From CBDBZL01 sp031399025 (GTDB lineage Bacteria > Pseudomonadota > Alphaproteobacteria > Sphingomonadales > Sphingomonadaceae), in the NCBI GenBank assembly GCA_031399025.1, contig JANNOJ010000031.1:1-23356 (forward strand): DNA of 23,356 nt, read 5' to 3'. The translations under genes were made by a program, and so were the position numbers. This document shows positions 22,586-23,356 of this stretch, in pieces. The notes under the pieces were generated by a model. It ran no database searches and was not told where the DNA came from. It worked only from the letters and a program-made list of their open reading frames with translations. How positions within the stretch are numbered: position 1 is the first letter of the stretch; each line of letters opens with the position of its first letter.

Positions 22586-23356
22586 CTGGGCCGGGTGGGC
22601 GAGGGAAGCGCTGGCGCGGGGGCCGGCGGCGATGGTGAGCGTCTTGCTGACCAGCGGCTCGGCCCCGCGGCCGGCGGGGACGCGGATGATCGTCACCGCG
22701 ACGGCTTTGCACGGCACGATCGGGGGCGGCCGGCTGGAGTTGCAGGCCCTGGCCCAGGCGCGTGCCATCCTCGCGCTGGAACCGGGCAGCTGGCGGGTGC
22801 AGGACTATCCGCTCGGGCCGCTGCTCGGGCAGTGCTGCGGCGGGCGCGTGCGGCTGCTGGTCGAGCGGCTCGATCCCGCCGCCGTGGGGTGGCTGGATCA
22901 GGTGACCGCAGGCGCTCTCATGGTGACCGAGTTGGGCGAGACCGCCCTCTCGCGTGAGGTGCTCCGGTTCAATGCCGCGCCACCGGCAAGGTCGGCGCCG
23001 GGTGCCTGCCCGCAGGTCGGCGCGCGCCTCTGCGAGCGGCTCGGTCCGCCGGCGCGGCGGGTGCTGCTGTTCGGCGCGGGCCATGTCGGCCGGGCGATCG
23101 CGCGCGCGGCCGCCGGGCTGCCGCTCGACCTTGACTGGTACGATACCCGCGCCGAATGGGCCGATGTGCCGGGGGCGAGGCTGCTGGACGAGGCAGCGGC
23201 CGTCGCGCTCGCCGCCGGGGCCGCGCCCGATTCGGCGGTGGTCATCCTCACGCACGATCACGCGCTCGATTATCGCCTGCTCGCCGCGGCGCTGGCGGGG
23301 GAGGCGCGCTTCGTCGGCATGATCGGCTCGGCCACCAAGCGCGCCCGGTTCGTGGC
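22578..23356 (+). CDS. xdhC: XdhC, molybdenum cofactor insertion/maturation factor for xanthine dehydrogenase (3' end beyond window)
   Basis: 259 codons visible, open to the window end. MVSVLLTSGSAPRPAGTRM and HGTIGGGRLELQALAQAR with LGQCCGGRVRLLVERL are the N-terminal XdhC domain (the Cys pair is typical). LLFGAGHVGRAIARAAAGL begins the Rossmann domain and VGMIGSATKRARF is the conserved block close to the C-terminus, so only a few tens of residues are missing. XdhC binds the cofactor, promotes its sulfuration and passes it to XdhB. Its start overlaps the xdhB stop by 8 bp. Confidence 0.95.
   Translation, partial: MPDWAGWAREALARGPAAMVSVLLTSGSAPRPAGTRMIVTATALHGTIGGGRLELQALAQARAILALEPGSWRVQDYPLGPLLGQCCGGRVRLLVERLDPAAVGWLDQVTAGALMVTELGETALSREVLRFNAAPPARSAPGACPQVGARLCERLGPPARRVLLFGAGHVGRAIARAAAGLPLDLDWYDTRAEWADVPGARLLDEAAAVALAAGAAPDSAVVILTHDHALDYRLLAAALAGEARFVGMIGSATKRARFV

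Noticed and set aside
20237..22768. Long minus-strand open frame opposite xdhB
   Set aside because: Mirror frame of xdhB with repetitive Gly/Arg/His composition and no family resemblance.
1..23356. CRISPR arrays, tRNA/rRNA genes, prophage or integron structures
   Set aside because: None seen; no spaced direct repeats, tRNA-like cloverleaf or phage-type genes were recognised.

Overview
This is high-GC DNA from a Gram-negative bacterium. A signal-peptide-bearing TonB-dependent receptor, an IS630-type transposase remnant and the purine gene content suggest an alphaproteobacterium of the sphingomonad/erythrobacter type; that lineage is an inference from style and content, not from a marker gene. 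Apart from the far left edge, the window is one purine salvage and degradation locus.

Left edge (1-1411): the last 39 codons of an IS630-family transposase run into the 3' end of a decayed thiamine-diphosphate enzyme gene (minus strand; one in-frame stop, at least three frame changes, 3' end missing), followed by about 330 bp with no recognisable gene.

Nucleoside/nucleotide module (1412-9252): AMP nucleosidase (amn) and an MTA/SAH-nucleosidase-like lipoprotein form a minus-strand pair. Diverging from them are a TonB-dependent receptor and a secreted NUP-family protein (the family named 'purine nucleoside permease', although this one is soluble). Converging on those is an AzgA/NCS2-type purine base permease, whose start codon overlaps the stop of a small 28-codon leader ORF with a strong ribosome binding site. 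Read together: outer-membrane uptake, N-glycosidic bond cleavage in the envelope, base import across the inner membrane.

Purine ring degradation (9401-23356, plus strand): thirteen genes, most overlapping by a few bases. In order: hpxX, hpxY, hpxW, allantoate amidohydrolase, ureidoglycine-glyoxylate aminotransferase, puuE, hpxZ, uraD, an HpyO-like urate hydroxylase, hiuH, xdhA, xdhB, xdhC (cut by the window end). Biochemically the operon reads nearly backwards: XdhAB (matured by XdhC) makes urate; HpyO, HiuH and UraD make (S)-allantoin; PuuE and the M20 amidohydrolase make ureidoglycine; the aminotransferase makes oxalurate; HpxW turns oxamate into oxalate and ammonia.

The most interesting idea is the oxalurate-to-oxamate step. 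No oxamate transcarbamylase is present, but HpxX/HpxY/HpxZ are homologues of AtzG/AtzE/AtzH, which in cyanuric acid degradation deaminate 1-carboxybiuret and then decarboxylate the product. Oxalurate is chemically similar to carboxybiuret, so HpxXYZ may carry out the parallel deamination plus decarboxylation, giving an oxalurate-to-oxalate route that releases all nitrogen as ammonia without carbamoyl phosphate. This is inference and testable.
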